Shown here: positions 1 to 7,114 of the stretch, in pieces
Layout: every line of letters starts with the position of its first letter
Position numbering within the stretch: position 1 is the stretch's first letter
From: Campylobacteraceae bacterium
GTDB lineage: Bacteria; Campylobacterota; Campylobacteria; Campylobacterales; Sulfurovaceae
Assembly: GCA_027026055.1 (NCBI GenBank)
Contig: JALVPA010000076.1
Coordinates: forward strand, 1-16,857
Reading direction: 5' to 3'
DNA: 16,857 nucleotides
Translations under genes and position numbers: made by a program
The notes under the pieces: generated by a model
Told to the model about the DNA's origin: nothing
What the model saw: only the letters and a program-made list of their open reading frames with translations
Database searches by the model: none

Positions 1-1628
1 CCTTTACTCCAGCCACCGTTTGCTTTGACGATACTTTGAATCTCTTTCCAAATACTGTTCCAGTCATAGTATGGCTCTTTGCCAAGCTCCGCTTCTACTT
101 CGAGTATCGCATCGAGCAGATGCGGGAAAAGGTCGAGATACTGCTCTTTTGCCTCTTGAGTCATCTCAAAACGAAGTCTCAAAGGTCTCTGTACTACGAT
201 TCGTCGATACCCGAAATAGTCATTGTCAAAAATCTTACTCGTTTCACTCTCTGCAAACGCTCCGTGCTCTTTGGTAATCGCATCGATTGAATCGGGGTCG
301 ATATATCGCCGTTTATCCCCAAGACTTCGCTTCATCGGCTTATACCGCTCTCTTACATCGATTAGCTGTATTTTGCCTTTGCGGTTGGGTGTTTTTCTGT
401 TGCTTACTATCCAAATAAATGTGCCGATGCCGGTATTGTAAAACATCTGTTCAGGCAACGCCACAATCGCTTCTAACCAGTCATGCTCAATAATCCAACG
501 GCGTATCTCACTCTCTCCACTACCTGCACCACCCGTAAATAGCGGCGAACCGTTAAAGACAATCCCTACACGAGAACCGGGTTTGTCACGATTACCCTCT
601 TCATAAGGCTGAAACTTGCTAATCATATGGATCAAAAAGAGTAGAGCCCCATCGTTTATGCGAGGTAGTTTTCCATCATAACCTCTAAAATTAGGCCATC
701 TGTCTATCTCTTTCTTCTCCGCTTTCCAATCCACACCAAATGGCGGATTTGCAAGCAAATAGTCAAACTTCATATCAGGAAACTGGTCGTTTGTCAATGT
801 ATTCCCAAAAGCAATACGGCTATCTTTATGCCCCTTGATAAGCAAATCCGAAGCGGCTATCGCATATGATCTAGGGTTATAATCCTGCCCAAATACTTTG
901 ACTATCGCTTTATCGTTATGTGCCCGTATCCAGTTTTGAGACTCGGCAAGCATACCTCCCGTTCCACAAGCGGGATCACAAACCGTCACGACGATACCCT
1001 CTTGTGTTAGCACATGCGAATCGGGCTCAAGCAGTAGATTGACCATCAGTTGGATCACTTCACGAGGGGTAAAGTGATCACCCGCAGTCTCATTTGCCGC
1101 CTCATTGAAACGGCGTATCAAATCCTCAAAAAGCAGTCCCATCGTGATATTATCCACCACATCCGGGTGGAGATCTATTTCTGCAAATTTAGAGACCACC
1201 TGATAGAGCCTGTTTGCCTCTTCAAGCTTTTCTATCTCTTTTTCAAACTCAAAATACTCAAAAATCTTACGAATATTTTCCGAAAACCCGTTTATATAGT
1301 CCGTCAAGTGCCGACCGATATTGTCAGGATCACCTTTAAGCTTTTGAAAATCGAGTTTACTGTGATTATGAAAGCCTAGAGGATTGCCGTTTTGGTCTTT
1401 GGCTTTATTGTTTAAAATTTTGTCAACAACCTGAGGATCTTTATCTTTATATTTTTCATACTCTTTTAATACATCCTCTTTCGTCGGTTCCAAAACAGAA
1501 TCAAAACGACGAAGCACCGTAAGCGGCAACATCACCCGCTCATACTGAGGCGGTCGATACGGACCTCTTAACAGATCTGCGACAGACCAGATAAAATTTG
1601 CAAGTGATTGAAAATTAGATGATGCCAT
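1..1628 (-). CDS. hsdM: Type I restriction-modification DNA methyltransferase subunit M (partial, C-terminus off window)
   Basis: This is the modification subunit of a type I restriction system. With HsdS it methylates adenine N6 at the recognition site, and with HsdR it forms the restriction complex. The first 542 codons are present, with no stop before the window edge. Seen: an HsdM-type N-terminal helical region (residues about 1-160), the SAM-binding motif I DPACGTGG at residues 218-225, and the N6-adenine methylase catalytic motif NPPF at 294-297. The start is ATG at 1626-1628, with GGAGA at 1638-1642 nine bases upstream. The gene is first in its transcription unit, so hsdS and hsdR, if present, lie beyond coordinate 1. 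The C-terminal part visible here continues past the methylase fold, which fits the longer HsdM forms. Codon use looks more AT-rich than in the housekeeping genes from yebC onward, consistent with horizontal acquisition. The family is certain; the integrity of the system cannot be judged. Confidence 0.95.
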   Translation of the reverse strand, partial: MASSNFQSLANFIWSVADLLRGPYRPPQYERVMLPLTVLRRFDSVLEPTKEDVLKEYEKYKDKDPQVVDKILNNKAKDQNGNPLGFHNHSKLDFQKLKGDPDNIGRHLTDYINGFSENIRKIFEYFEFEKEIEKLEEANRLYQVVSKFAEIDLHPDVVDNITMGLLFEDLIRRFNEAANETAGDHFTPREVIQLMVNLLLEPDSHVLTQEGIVVTVCDPACGTGGMLAESQNWIRAHNDKAIVKVFGQDYNPRSYAIAASDLLIKGHKDSRIAFGNTLTNDQFPDMKFDYLLANPPFGVDWKAEKKEIDRWPNFRGYDGKLPRINDGALLFLIHMISKFQPYEEGNRDKPGSRVGIVFNGSPLFTGGAGSGESEIRRWIIEHDWLEAIVALPEQMFYNTGIGTFIWIVSNRKTPNRKGKIQLIDVRERYKPMKRSLGDKRRYIDPDSIDAITKEHGAFAESETSKIFDNDYFGYRRIVVQRPLRLRFEMTQEAKEQYLDLFPHLLDAILEVEAELGKEPYYDWNSIWKEIQSIVKANGGWSK

Positions 1629-1675
1629 AATTTAATATCTCCATATATTTGACCACACATTGCATGTTTATACGT

Positions 1676-1684
1676 ATTCTACCA
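1676..1684 (-). promoter_or_regulatory. Probable hsdM promoter, extended -10
   Basis: TGG followed by TAGAAT on the minus strand is a TGn-extended -10 element. It lies 47 nt upstream of the hsdM start and predicts a leader of about 40 nt. No good -35 hexamer is found at the usual distance, which is common in Campylobacterota promoters. Inferred from sequence only. Confidence 0.45.
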
Positions 1685-1791
1685 TAGCAATCTGACCAAA
1701 TTACATTACAGTCAACTTATAAATTTTCTTATATTTTTCAAAACGGTAAATACATTGTATCTTGTATAGTAGGCGTTAACCGTTTTAGCAG

Positions 1792-1797
1792 TATAAT
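1792..1797 (+). promoter_or_regulatory. Probable yebC promoter -10 (TATAAT)
   Basis: This is a perfect TATAAT about 30 nt before the yebC start, giving a predicted leader of about 23 nt that contains the AAAGG ribosome site at 1816-1820. The -35 position (about 1769-1774) does not match TTGACA. The 198-bp divergent gap 1629-1826 holds this promoter and the one for hsdM, and nothing else that I can recognise. Confidence 0.5.
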
Positions 1798-1826
1798 ACG
1801 CCAAATCTTTATACGAAAGGTCACTC

Positions 1827-2567
1827 ATGGGTCGTGCGTTCGAATACCGTAAAGCGGCAAAATTGAAACGTTGGGGGACAATGTCGCGTCTCTTTCCGAA
1901 ACTGGGCAAAATGATCACCATCGCTGCCAAAGAAGGCGGCAGTCCCGATCCGGAGATGAACGCCAAACTACGCACCGCCATCGCCAACGCCAAAGCGCAA
2001 AACATGCCCAAAGACAACATCGAAGCGGCGATCAAACGCGCTTTCAACAAAGATGCGGCGGACATCAAAGAGATCGTTTACGAAGCCAAAGCGCCCTACG
2101 GCGTGCAGATGATCATCACCGCGGCGACCGACAACAACACCCGTACCGTCGCCAATATCAAAGCGATACTCAGACGCGGCAACGCCGAGTTGCTCACCTC
2201 CGGGTCGCTCAACTACATCTTTACCAAAAAATCGCAATTTGTCTTCGACAAACCCGAAGATATCGACCTTGAAGAACTCGAACTCGAGCTGATCGATTAC
2301 GGACTCGAAGAGATCGAAGAGGATGTCGAACCCCAAGAGGTCGGAGAGGACAAGCCCATCGTACGCATCTACGGCGAGTTCACCTCCTTCGGCGAACTGA
2401 GCCACGCACTCGAAGAGCGCGGTATCGAAGTAAAAAGCGCCAAAATCGTCTATGTCCCAAACAGTAGCGTCGAGCTTGAAGAGGAAAAACTCCAAGAGAT
2501 CGAAGCGCTTATCGAAAAACTCGAAGAGGACGACGACGTCCAAGAGGTCTTTACCAATATCGAATAA
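1827..2567 (+). CDS. yebC: YebC/PmpR (TACO1) family regulator
   Basis: This encodes a 246-residue cytoplasmic protein of the YebC/PmpR family. The family was long annotated as DNA-binding transcriptional regulators and is related to mitochondrial TACO1. More recent work links some members to translation of difficult stretches such as polyproline. Seen: the family N-terminus MGRAFEYRKAAKLKRWG, the basic helical region that follows (residues about 20-70, with IANAKAQNMPKDNIEAAIKR), and the mixed alpha/beta domains with an acidic C-terminus ending in EDDDVQEVFTNIE. The length is normal for the family. ATG is preceded by AAAGG at a 6-nt spacing, so the start is firm. The gene is monocistronic and converges on the ABC-F gene 14 nt downstream. 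Confidence 0.95.
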   Translation: MGRAFEYRKAAKLKRWGTMSRLFPKLGKMITIAAKEGGSPDPEMNAKLRTAIANAKAQNMPKDNIEAAIKRAFNKDAADIKEIVYEAKAPYGVQMIITAATDNNTRTVANIKAILRRGNAELLTSGSLNYIFTKKSQFVFDKPEDIDLEELELELIDYGLEEIEEDVEPQEVGEDKPIVRIYGEFTSFGELSHALEERGIEVKSAKIVYVPNSSVELEEEKLQEIEALIEKLEEDDDVQEVFTNIE

Positions 2568-2574
2568 CCTCTTT

Positions 2575-2592
2575 GCAAGCGTTATTGCTTGC
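2575..2592. terminator. Short hairpin at yebC / ABC-F convergent ends
   Basis: A perfect 6-bp inverted repeat, GCAAGC and GCTTGC, with a 6-nt loop sits in the 14-nt convergent gap and runs into the last codons of the ABC-F gene. It could help stop or protect transcripts from both sides. There is no U-tract on either strand, so it is not a classical intrinsic terminator, and the short stem could be chance. Confidence 0.25.
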
Positions 2593-4180
2593 CGTGCGTC
2601 TCTACGAACGCTTCGTAATCCCCCTCGAAATCGATAATCGTACCGTCGTCGTTAAACTTGATAATGCGATTGGCAAAAGCGTCTATCAACTCGCGATCGT
2701 GCGTGACGACCATCGCGCATCCGTCGTAGCGATGCAGCGCTTCTCCAAGCGCCACGATCGCTTCGAGATCGAGGTGATTGTCCGGTTCGTCCATCACCAA
2801 GAAGTTGGCGCTATCCATCATCATCTTCGCCATCATGATACGATGCTTCTCCCCGCCCGAACACGCATCGACCTTTTTCTTTTGCTCTTCGCCGCTAAAG
2901 AGCATGCGCCCCAATGTCTTGCGAATATCGTCGATATGCCATTTCGGATCGAAGCCTTGGATCCACTGCGGTAGTTCGACGTCGCCTTTGACAATATCGG
3001 TGGTGTTTTGCGGGAAGTAGCTCGTAGCGATAGTCTGCCCCCACACGTACCGTCCCGCATCGGGTTCGAGACGCCCCATCAAAATTTCGAGCAAGGTGGT
3101 TTTGCCCACGCCGTTGGTACCGATGATCGCGATTTTGTCACCCTTGTCGACTTTGAACGAAAGGTTTTCGAAGACGCGATGATCACCGTAGCTTTTGGAC
3201 AAACCTTCCACTTCAAGCACTTCGTTACCGATGTCGCGATGCGGTCTGAACAAAATCGACGGGTCGCGGCGGCTGGAGACTTTGATCGCTTCGATATTGA
3301 GCTTTTCAAGCTGTTTTTGGCGCGATGTCGCTTGACGCGCCTTGGAAGCGTTGGCGCTGAAGCGGGCGATGAACTTTTCGAGCTCCTCTTTCTCTTTGAG
3401 CTTTTTTTGACGTTCCATCTCCGCTTGCTTCGCCATCAGATTCGCCGCGATGTACCAATCGTCGTAATTGCCCGTAAACTCGCGAATCGTTTGAAAATCG
3501 AGATCGAGGATATGGGTCACGATACTGTTGAGAAAATGGCGGTCGTGCGAAATGACGAGCAAGGTACCCTCGTGACGCTTGAGCTCCTCTTCAAGCCATC
3601 CTATCGTTTCGATATCGAGGTTGTTGGTCGGCTCGTCGAGCAACAAAATGTCGGGTTTGTAAAAGAGCACTTGCGCCAAAAGGATCTTAAACTTGTCGCC
3701 GCCGGTGAGCGTACTCATCAGGTCGTTGTGCTGTTCGACGGGAAAACCGAGTGTCGTCAAAAGGCGCTCGATATGTACGTCGCTTTCGTACGTCGGATCC
3801 TCTTCGACACATATCATCTCGAGTTCCGCCAAACGGTTGTTGACCGCTTCGCTCTCGAAATCCCCTTCCATATAGAGCTTTTCTTTCTCTTTTTGCGCCT
3901 CGTAGAGCCGTTTGTTTCCGTAAAGCACCGCGTCTTTAAGCGTGAAATCTTCGAAGGCATACTGGTTTTGTCCAAGCATACCGAGTTTGAGTCCGGGCTG
4001 AATATGCACTTCCCCCTCACTCGGCTCGATCTCGCCCGCCAAGATTTTCATAAAGGTCGATTTGCCCGCGCCGTTGGCGCCGATAAGTCCGTAACGTTTG
4101 CCTTGATCGAGGGTGATGTTGATGTTTTCGAAAAGTACGCGTTTGCCGTAACGTTGGGTGAGATTGACCGTTGACAACAC
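2582..4180 (-). CDS. ybiT: ABC-F family ATPase, YbiT-like
   Basis: This is a soluble protein with two ATP-binding cassettes and no membrane domain. ABC-F proteins bind the ribosomal E site and act on stalled or starting ribosomes, and some confer antibiotic resistance. With a GTG start at 4180 the product is 532 residues, the usual YbiT size. Cassette 1 has Walker A GANGAGKS (34-41), signature LTGGD (about 158-162) and Walker B ILLLDEPTNNLD (178-189). The linker carries FSANASKARQATSRQKQLEKL, highly typical of YbiT. Cassette 2 has GTNGVGKT (354-361), SGGEK (441-445) and FLVMDEPDNHLD (460-471). I chose GTG because AAGGA at 4188-4192 is 7 nt upstream and the family N-terminus begins there; an in-frame extension to 4264 has no homology feel. 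In cassette 2, Asp replaces the usual Thr/Ser after DEP. The exact YbiT assignment within ABC-F is by remembered similarity. Confidence 0.9.
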   Translation of the reverse strand: MLSTVNLTQRYGKRVLFENINITLDQGKRYGLIGANGAGKSTFMKILAGEIEPSEGEVHIQPGLKLGMLGQNQYAFEDFTLKDAVLYGNKRLYEAQKEKEKLYMEGDFESEAVNNRLAELEMICVEEDPTYESDVHIERLLTTLGFPVEQHNDLMSTLTGGDKFKILLAQVLFYKPDILLLDEPTNNLDIETIGWLEEELKRHEGTLLVISHDRHFLNSIVTHILDLDFQTIREFTGNYDDWYIAANLMAKQAEMERQKKLKEKEELEKFIARFSANASKARQATSRQKQLEKLNIEAIKVSSRRDPSILFRPHRDIGNEVLEVEGLSKSYGDHRVFENLSFKVDKGDKIAIIGTNGVGKTTLLEILMGRLEPDAGRYVWGQTIATSYFPQNTTDIVKGDVELPQWIQGFDPKWHIDDIRKTLGRMLFSGEEQKKKVDACSGGEKHRIMMAKMMMDSANFLVMDEPDNHLDLEAIVALGEALHRYDGCAMVVTHDRELIDAFANRIIKFNDDGTIIDFEGDYEAFVETHGKQ

Positions 4181-4207
4181 GATGAAATCCTTGAAAATTT
4201 TTTTGCG

Positions 4208-4216
4208 ATTGTACCA
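4208..4216 (-). promoter_or_regulatory. Probable ABC-F gene promoter, extended -10
   Basis: TGG followed by TACAAT on the minus strand has the same TGn-extended form as at hsdM. It lies 27 nt upstream of the GTG start, predicting a leader of about 20 nt. This placement means the longer in-frame extension to 4264 would begin upstream of the transcript, which supports the GTG start. Confidence 0.45.
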
Positions 4217-4245
4217 TAAAATGATCGCATAACGATGAAGAGTTC

Positions 4246-4262
4246 GTTCACTTAAGTTGAAC
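4246..4262. repeat. Near-palindrome in the ABC-F/sorA divergent region
   Basis: The palindrome ACTTAAGT at 4250-4257 is flanked by GTTC on the left and, after one extra T, by GAAC on the right. The arms are GTTCA and TGAAC. It lies just upstream of the predicted ABC-F promoter and could be an operator for either gene, but no regulator can be named and chance is possible. Confidence 0.3.
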
Positions 4263-4297
4263 AATCGACAACACTTCGCTTCAAAAGGTTCGATTGT
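4261..4297. repeat. Inverted repeat ACAATCGA / TCGATTGT
   Basis: Two perfect 8-bp arms are separated by 21 nt, in the middle of the 219-bp gap between the divergent ABC-F and sorA genes. It may be a paired binding site or a hairpin in a long sorA leader. The rest of the gap holds an A-rich run at 4311-4317 and no convincing sorA promoter that I can place. Confidence 0.3.
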
Positions 4298-4399
4298 GCA
4301 GTCATTGACGAAAAAAATTGCGATTTTCAGTGCCTGTTAAGGGGTTGTGGCATAAGCTCTACTTTATCAAACGATAAATTCGACTACACGGAGAGTTGT

Positions 4400-5611
4400 A
4401 TGCAACGCAGAGAGTTTTTCAAAACCACCGCGATTTTGGCGGGAAGCGCCGCGCTGACAAACGTCGATGCCGCCGAACAGGTCGAGATCACCCAACCGAT
4501 CGACAATCGCCCCGTCGCCGATATCGCTTTCCCCCAGAAACAACCGCTCATCACCCACTCCGACAGACCGCCGCTCTTGGAGACGCCGCGCAAAGTCTTT
4601 GCCCACCCTATCACGCCCAACGATCTTTTTTTCGTACGTTGGCATATGCCGCTTATTCCCACCTATATCAATCCGCACGCCTTCGAGATCACGATCGACG
4701 GTCTGGTAAACAACCCGTTACGTCTTAGCATAGACGATTTGAAAAAGCGTTTCGAAGCCGTCGAAATCACGGCGGTGATGCAATGCGGCGGCAATAGCCG
4801 AAGCGCCTTTCATCCCACCGCAGGCGGCATCCAATGGGGTGTCGGCGCGATGGGATGCGCCAAATGGAAAGGTGCAAGGCTCAAAGATATCCTTGCCGCC
4901 GCAGGATTGAAACCGGGTGCCGCATGGCTGACGCTCGACGGCGCCGAAAAGCCCGTCTATAACCAAACCGACGATTTCAAACGCGCGCTTGAAATCGACC
5001 GAATCACCGACGATATGATCGTCGCTTACGAAATGAACGGCGAGGCGCTTCCGTACCTCAACGGCTTCCCCGTTCGCCTCATCTTGCCGGGTATCTATGC
5101 CGACAGCTGGATGAAGATGCTCCGGCGCATCACCGTCACGGCGAAAGAGCCGCACTTGCATTTTATGGAACATGCCTATCGTATCCCCGACAACGACTGC
5201 GAATGCGAATTGCCCGACAAACTCTATCCCAAAACCAAGCCGATCGAAAAGATGAATGTCAAATCGCTTATCGGTTTTCCCGAAAACGGCGCGCGTATCC
5301 GCAAAGATACCGAAATGATCGTACGCGGCGTAGCCTTCGACGGCGGCGACGGTATCGCGCGCGTCGACATCTCGACGGACGGCGGAGCGACATGGCAAGA
5401 AGCAACCCTCGACGACGGCAAAGCGGGACGCTACGCCTTTCGCGCGTTTCGCTACGCTTTTACCCCGACACAAATGGGCGAGATTCGCATCATGGCGCGC
5501 GCGACCAATACCAAAGGCGAAACCCAACCTTTCGCACACGAAGTCAAATGGAATCGCGGCGGCTACAAATTTAACGGCATCGACGAAGTACGTGTGGAGG
5601 TGATCACATGA
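4400..5611 (+). CDS. sorA: Sulfite:cytochrome c oxidoreductase, molybdenum subunit
   Basis: This is a periplasmic molybdopterin enzyme of the sulfite oxidase family that oxidises sulfite to sulfate and passes electrons to SorB. The product is 403 residues, close to known SorA. It begins with a Tat signal, RREFFKTT at residues 3-10 followed by a hydrophobic stretch, with likely cleavage near residue 24, as expected for a cofactor-loaded protein. The Moco domain covers about 55-270. The molybdenum-ligating cysteine is C129 in MQCGGNSRS. The C-terminal dimerisation domain (about 275-395) has ISTDGGATWQEA, typical of the family. The start has GGAG at 4390-4393, 6 nt upstream. The stop overlaps the sorB start by 4 nt. 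The adjoining monohaem cytochrome supports SorA over the YedY/MsrP or SoxC branches, which lack this partner or sit in sox operons. Confidence 0.9.
   Translation: MQRREFFKTTAILAGSAALTNVDAAEQVEITQPIDNRPVADIAFPQKQPLITHSDRPPLLETPRKVFAHPITPNDLFFVRWHMPLIPTYINPHAFEITIDGLVNNPLRLSIDDLKKRFEAVEITAVMQCGGNSRSAFHPTAGGIQWGVGAMGCAKWKGARLKDILAAAGLKPGAAWLTLDGAEKPVYNQTDDFKRALEIDRITDDMIVAYEMNGEALPYLNGFPVRLILPGIYADSWMKMLRRITVTAKEPHLHFMEHAYRIPDNDCECELPDKLYPKTKPIEKMNVKSLIGFPENGARIRKDTEMIVRGVAFDGGDGIARVDISTDGGATWQEATLDDGKAGRYAFRAFRYAFTPTQMGEIRIMARATNTKGETQPFAHEVKWNRGGYKFNGIDEVRVEVIT
5596..5605 (+). promoter_or_regulatory. Very strong Shine-Dalgarno site for sorB
   Basis: GGAGGTGATC can pair along its full ten bases with the conserved 3' end of 16S rRNA (GATCACCTCC). 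It ends only 2 nt before the sorB ATG and lies inside the last codons of sorA. It should favour high or independent translation of the cytochrome. Confidence 0.7.
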
Positions 5612-5925
5612 AACGCAAAATCGTAACGACGGCGGCTCTGCTGGTTATAGCATCGCAAAGTACGTTTGCCGAACACAAAGGCATCAAATTGCCGCATATG
5701 GAATTTCCGATGGCCAAAGGAGAAGGAATGTACGCCACCAAAGGAATGTGCAACATGTGCCATTCGTGGGGCTACACTATCAATCAAGGCAAACAATCCA
5801 AAGCCTTTTGGCGCAAAAAAGTGCGCAAAATGATCGATGTTTTTCACGCGCCCATTAAAGACGAAGACGTAGAAGTGGCGGTCACGTACCTTTTTGCCCA
5901 TTACGGCAACGGAAAAGAAGAGTAG
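5608..5925 (+). CDS. sorB: Monohaem cytochrome c, SorB-like electron acceptor of sulfite dehydrogenase
   Basis: This is a 105-residue secreted cytochrome that takes electrons from SorA and hands them to the respiratory chain. A Sec signal peptide covers about 1-21, ending STFA before EHK. There is a single haem-binding CNMCH at residues 48-52; M75 is a possible distal ligand (inference). The mature protein of about 84 residues is the usual size for SorB. It starts inside the sorA stop codon (ATGA), which shows a two-gene operon. Its stop is one base from the convergent arsC stop. The pair matches the C. jejuni Cj0005c/Cj0004c arrangement, and in a sulfur-oxidising relative it would serve energy gain or sulfite detoxification. 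Confidence 0.87.
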   Translation: MKRKIVTTAALLVIASQSTFAEHKGIKLPHMEFPMAKGEGMYATKGMCNMCHSWGYTINQGKQSKAFWRKKVRKMIDVFHAPIKDEDVEVAVTYLFAHYGNGKEE

Positions 5926-5926
5926 T

Positions 5927-6274
5927 TCAGACGATCTCGAAAACCTTTTCCGGCGGTCTGCCCACGACGGCTTTGTCGCCTTTGATCACGATCGGTCGTT
6001 CGATCAACTTGGGATGCGCGGCCATCGCTTCGATCAGCTTCTCTTCCTCTTCGACATCTTTCAATCCCAACTCTTTATAGATCGCCTCTTTGGTACGCAT
6101 CAACTCGCGCGCCGAGATGCCGAGCATTTTCAAAAGAGCCTTGATCTCTTCCTTACTCGGCGGCGTATCGAGATATTTGACCACCTCGGGCGCTACGCCT
6201 TGCTCCTCGAGTAGTTTCAACGCTTGACGCGACTTGCTGCATCGCGGATTATGCCAGATTGTGATATCGCTCAT
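5927..6274 (-). CDS. arsC: ArsC-family (glutaredoxin-coupled) arsenate reductase
   Basis: This is a cytoplasmic thioredoxin-fold protein of 115 residues that reduces arsenate to arsenite using glutathione/glutaredoxin. The R773-type ArsC signature is visible: catalytic C12 in HNPRCSKSR, and the oxyanion-binding arginines at R60 (ELMRTKE), R93 (IERPIV) and R106 (VGRPPE), each in its usual motif. This separates it from Spx and YffB. ATG at 6272-6274 overlaps the ppk2 stop as ATGA, with AAGGAG at 6280-6285. A longer in-frame extension has no similarity to the family and was not used. It is last in the lolA operon; no arsenite pump or ArsR lies nearby, so a general redox role is possible. Confidence 0.88.
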   Translation of the reverse strand: MSDITIWHNPRCSKSRQALKLLEEQGVAPEVVKYLDTPPSKEEIKALLKMLGISARELMRTKEAIYKELGLKDVEEEEKLIEAMAAHPKLIERPIVIKGDKAVVGRPPEKVFEIV

Positions 6275-7110
6275 AACGACTCCTTTTTGATGATTTCGTG
6301 TTGATGTAACGTCACGATTTTTTTGTCCACACCCGTAATAAGCGTGGTGTCTTTGCCTTCGTAGTCGATATTGTCCAAAAGATAGCGTATGGCGTTGAGT
6401 CTGGCGCGTTTTTTGTCGTTGGCGTCCAGCTCGCACCACGGCGCGTGTATCGATCCCGAAAGTCGAAACATCTTGTCTCGCAAACGGGCATAGACGGGAT
6501 AGGCTTCGTGCGATTTATAGTCGAGTTCGGAGAGTTTCCAGTTTTTGAGCGGATCGCGCTCTCTTTGTCTCAAACGCTTCTCTTGGGTTTCGTAGTCGAT
6601 ATTGAGATAAAATTTAAACAGATAGATACCGTCGTCGATCAGCATCTTTTCCAAATCGTTGACTTGCAGATAAAAGTGTTCGTGTTGCTGCGACGTACAA
6701 AAGCCAAATACCATTTCGATACCCGCACGGTTGTACCAGCTACGATCGAAGAAAACCATCTCGCTTGCGTTGGGAAGCTGCTTGAGGTGGCGTTGAAAAT
6801 ACCATTGTCCCAACTCTTTGGAGTCGGGTTTTGGAAGCGCTACCGCACGCGCCTGACGCGGATTGAGATAGGTCATGGCGACTTTGATGGTGGAGCTTTT
6901 TCCCGCCGTATCCATTCCCTCGAAGATTATCAAAATGCGTTTGCGGTTATCGATCGTCCATTTTTGGAGCTTGACCAGTTCGTGATGCAAACGCAGCAAC
7001 TCCGTTTCGTAAAAAGAGCGTTTCAATTTACCGCTACGCTTGAAGACCTCCTTGTCGTCGTATCGATACTCCGCCAATTCGGTCGTAAAACGCGCCGTTT
7101 GCCGATTCAA
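6271..7110 (-). CDS. ppk2: Polyphosphate kinase 2 (PPK2 family)
   Basis: This is a cytoplasmic P-loop kinase that moves phosphate between polyphosphate and nucleotides; class I members usually make NTP from NDP. The product is 279 residues. Seen: Walker A region EGMDTAGKSST (64-74), Walker B FFDRSWYNRAGIE (120-132), the lid RQRERDPLKNWKLSELD (181-197), and the family motif APWCELDANDKKRARLNAI (223-241). The Walker A loop departs from the common class I GRDAAGKGG and looks more like class III, while Walker B and the lid are class I. A tail of about 30 residues follows the usual end. The start is TTG at 7110, chosen because AAGGAG at 7118-7123 lies 7 nt upstream and no ATG is available. It begins 4 nt after the preceding gene and overlaps arsC by 4 nt. 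Confidence 0.92.
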   Translation of the reverse strand: MNRQTARFTTELAEYRYDDKEVFKRSGKLKRSFYETELLRLHHELVKLQKWTIDNRKRILIIFEGMDTAGKSSTIKVAMTYLNPRQARAVALPKPDSKELGQWYFQRHLKQLPNASEMVFFDRSWYNRAGIEMVFGFCTSQQHEHFYLQVNDLEKMLIDDGIYLFKFYLNIDYETQEKRLRQRERDPLKNWKLSELDYKSHEAYPVYARLRDKMFRLSGSIHAPWCELDANDKKRARLNAIRYLLDNIDYEGKDTTLITGVDKKIVTLHQHEIIKKESL

Positions 7111-7114
7111 CTTC

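Noticed and set aside
36..441. Small plus-strand frames at the left end
   Set aside because: The minus strand carries an uninterrupted hsdM reading frame with family motifs across this region.
3008..4174. A 388-codon open frame antisense to the ABC-F gene
   Set aside because: Same shadow effect as in secA; the sense strand has complete ABC-F motifs throughout.
4718..5539. A 273-codon open frame antisense to sorA, and similar frames at 1968-2543 and 10042-10965
   Set aside because: Each is embedded in a well-supported gene and shows no independent features.
4400..5611. Annotation of sorA as msrP (YedY) or soxC
   Set aside because: A directly coupled monohaem cytochrome and no MsrQ membrane partner or sox genes favour SorA.
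5894..5909. TTGCC / GGCAA hairpin near the end of sorB, considered as a terminator for sorB or arsC
   Set aside because: It is a 5-bp stem inside coding sequence with no following U-tract on either strand.
6275..6439. Extension of ArsC to 6439
   Set aside because: The ArsC fold begins at MSDITIWHNPRC with a strong AAGGAG; the extension lies inside ppk2 and has low-complexity shadow composition.
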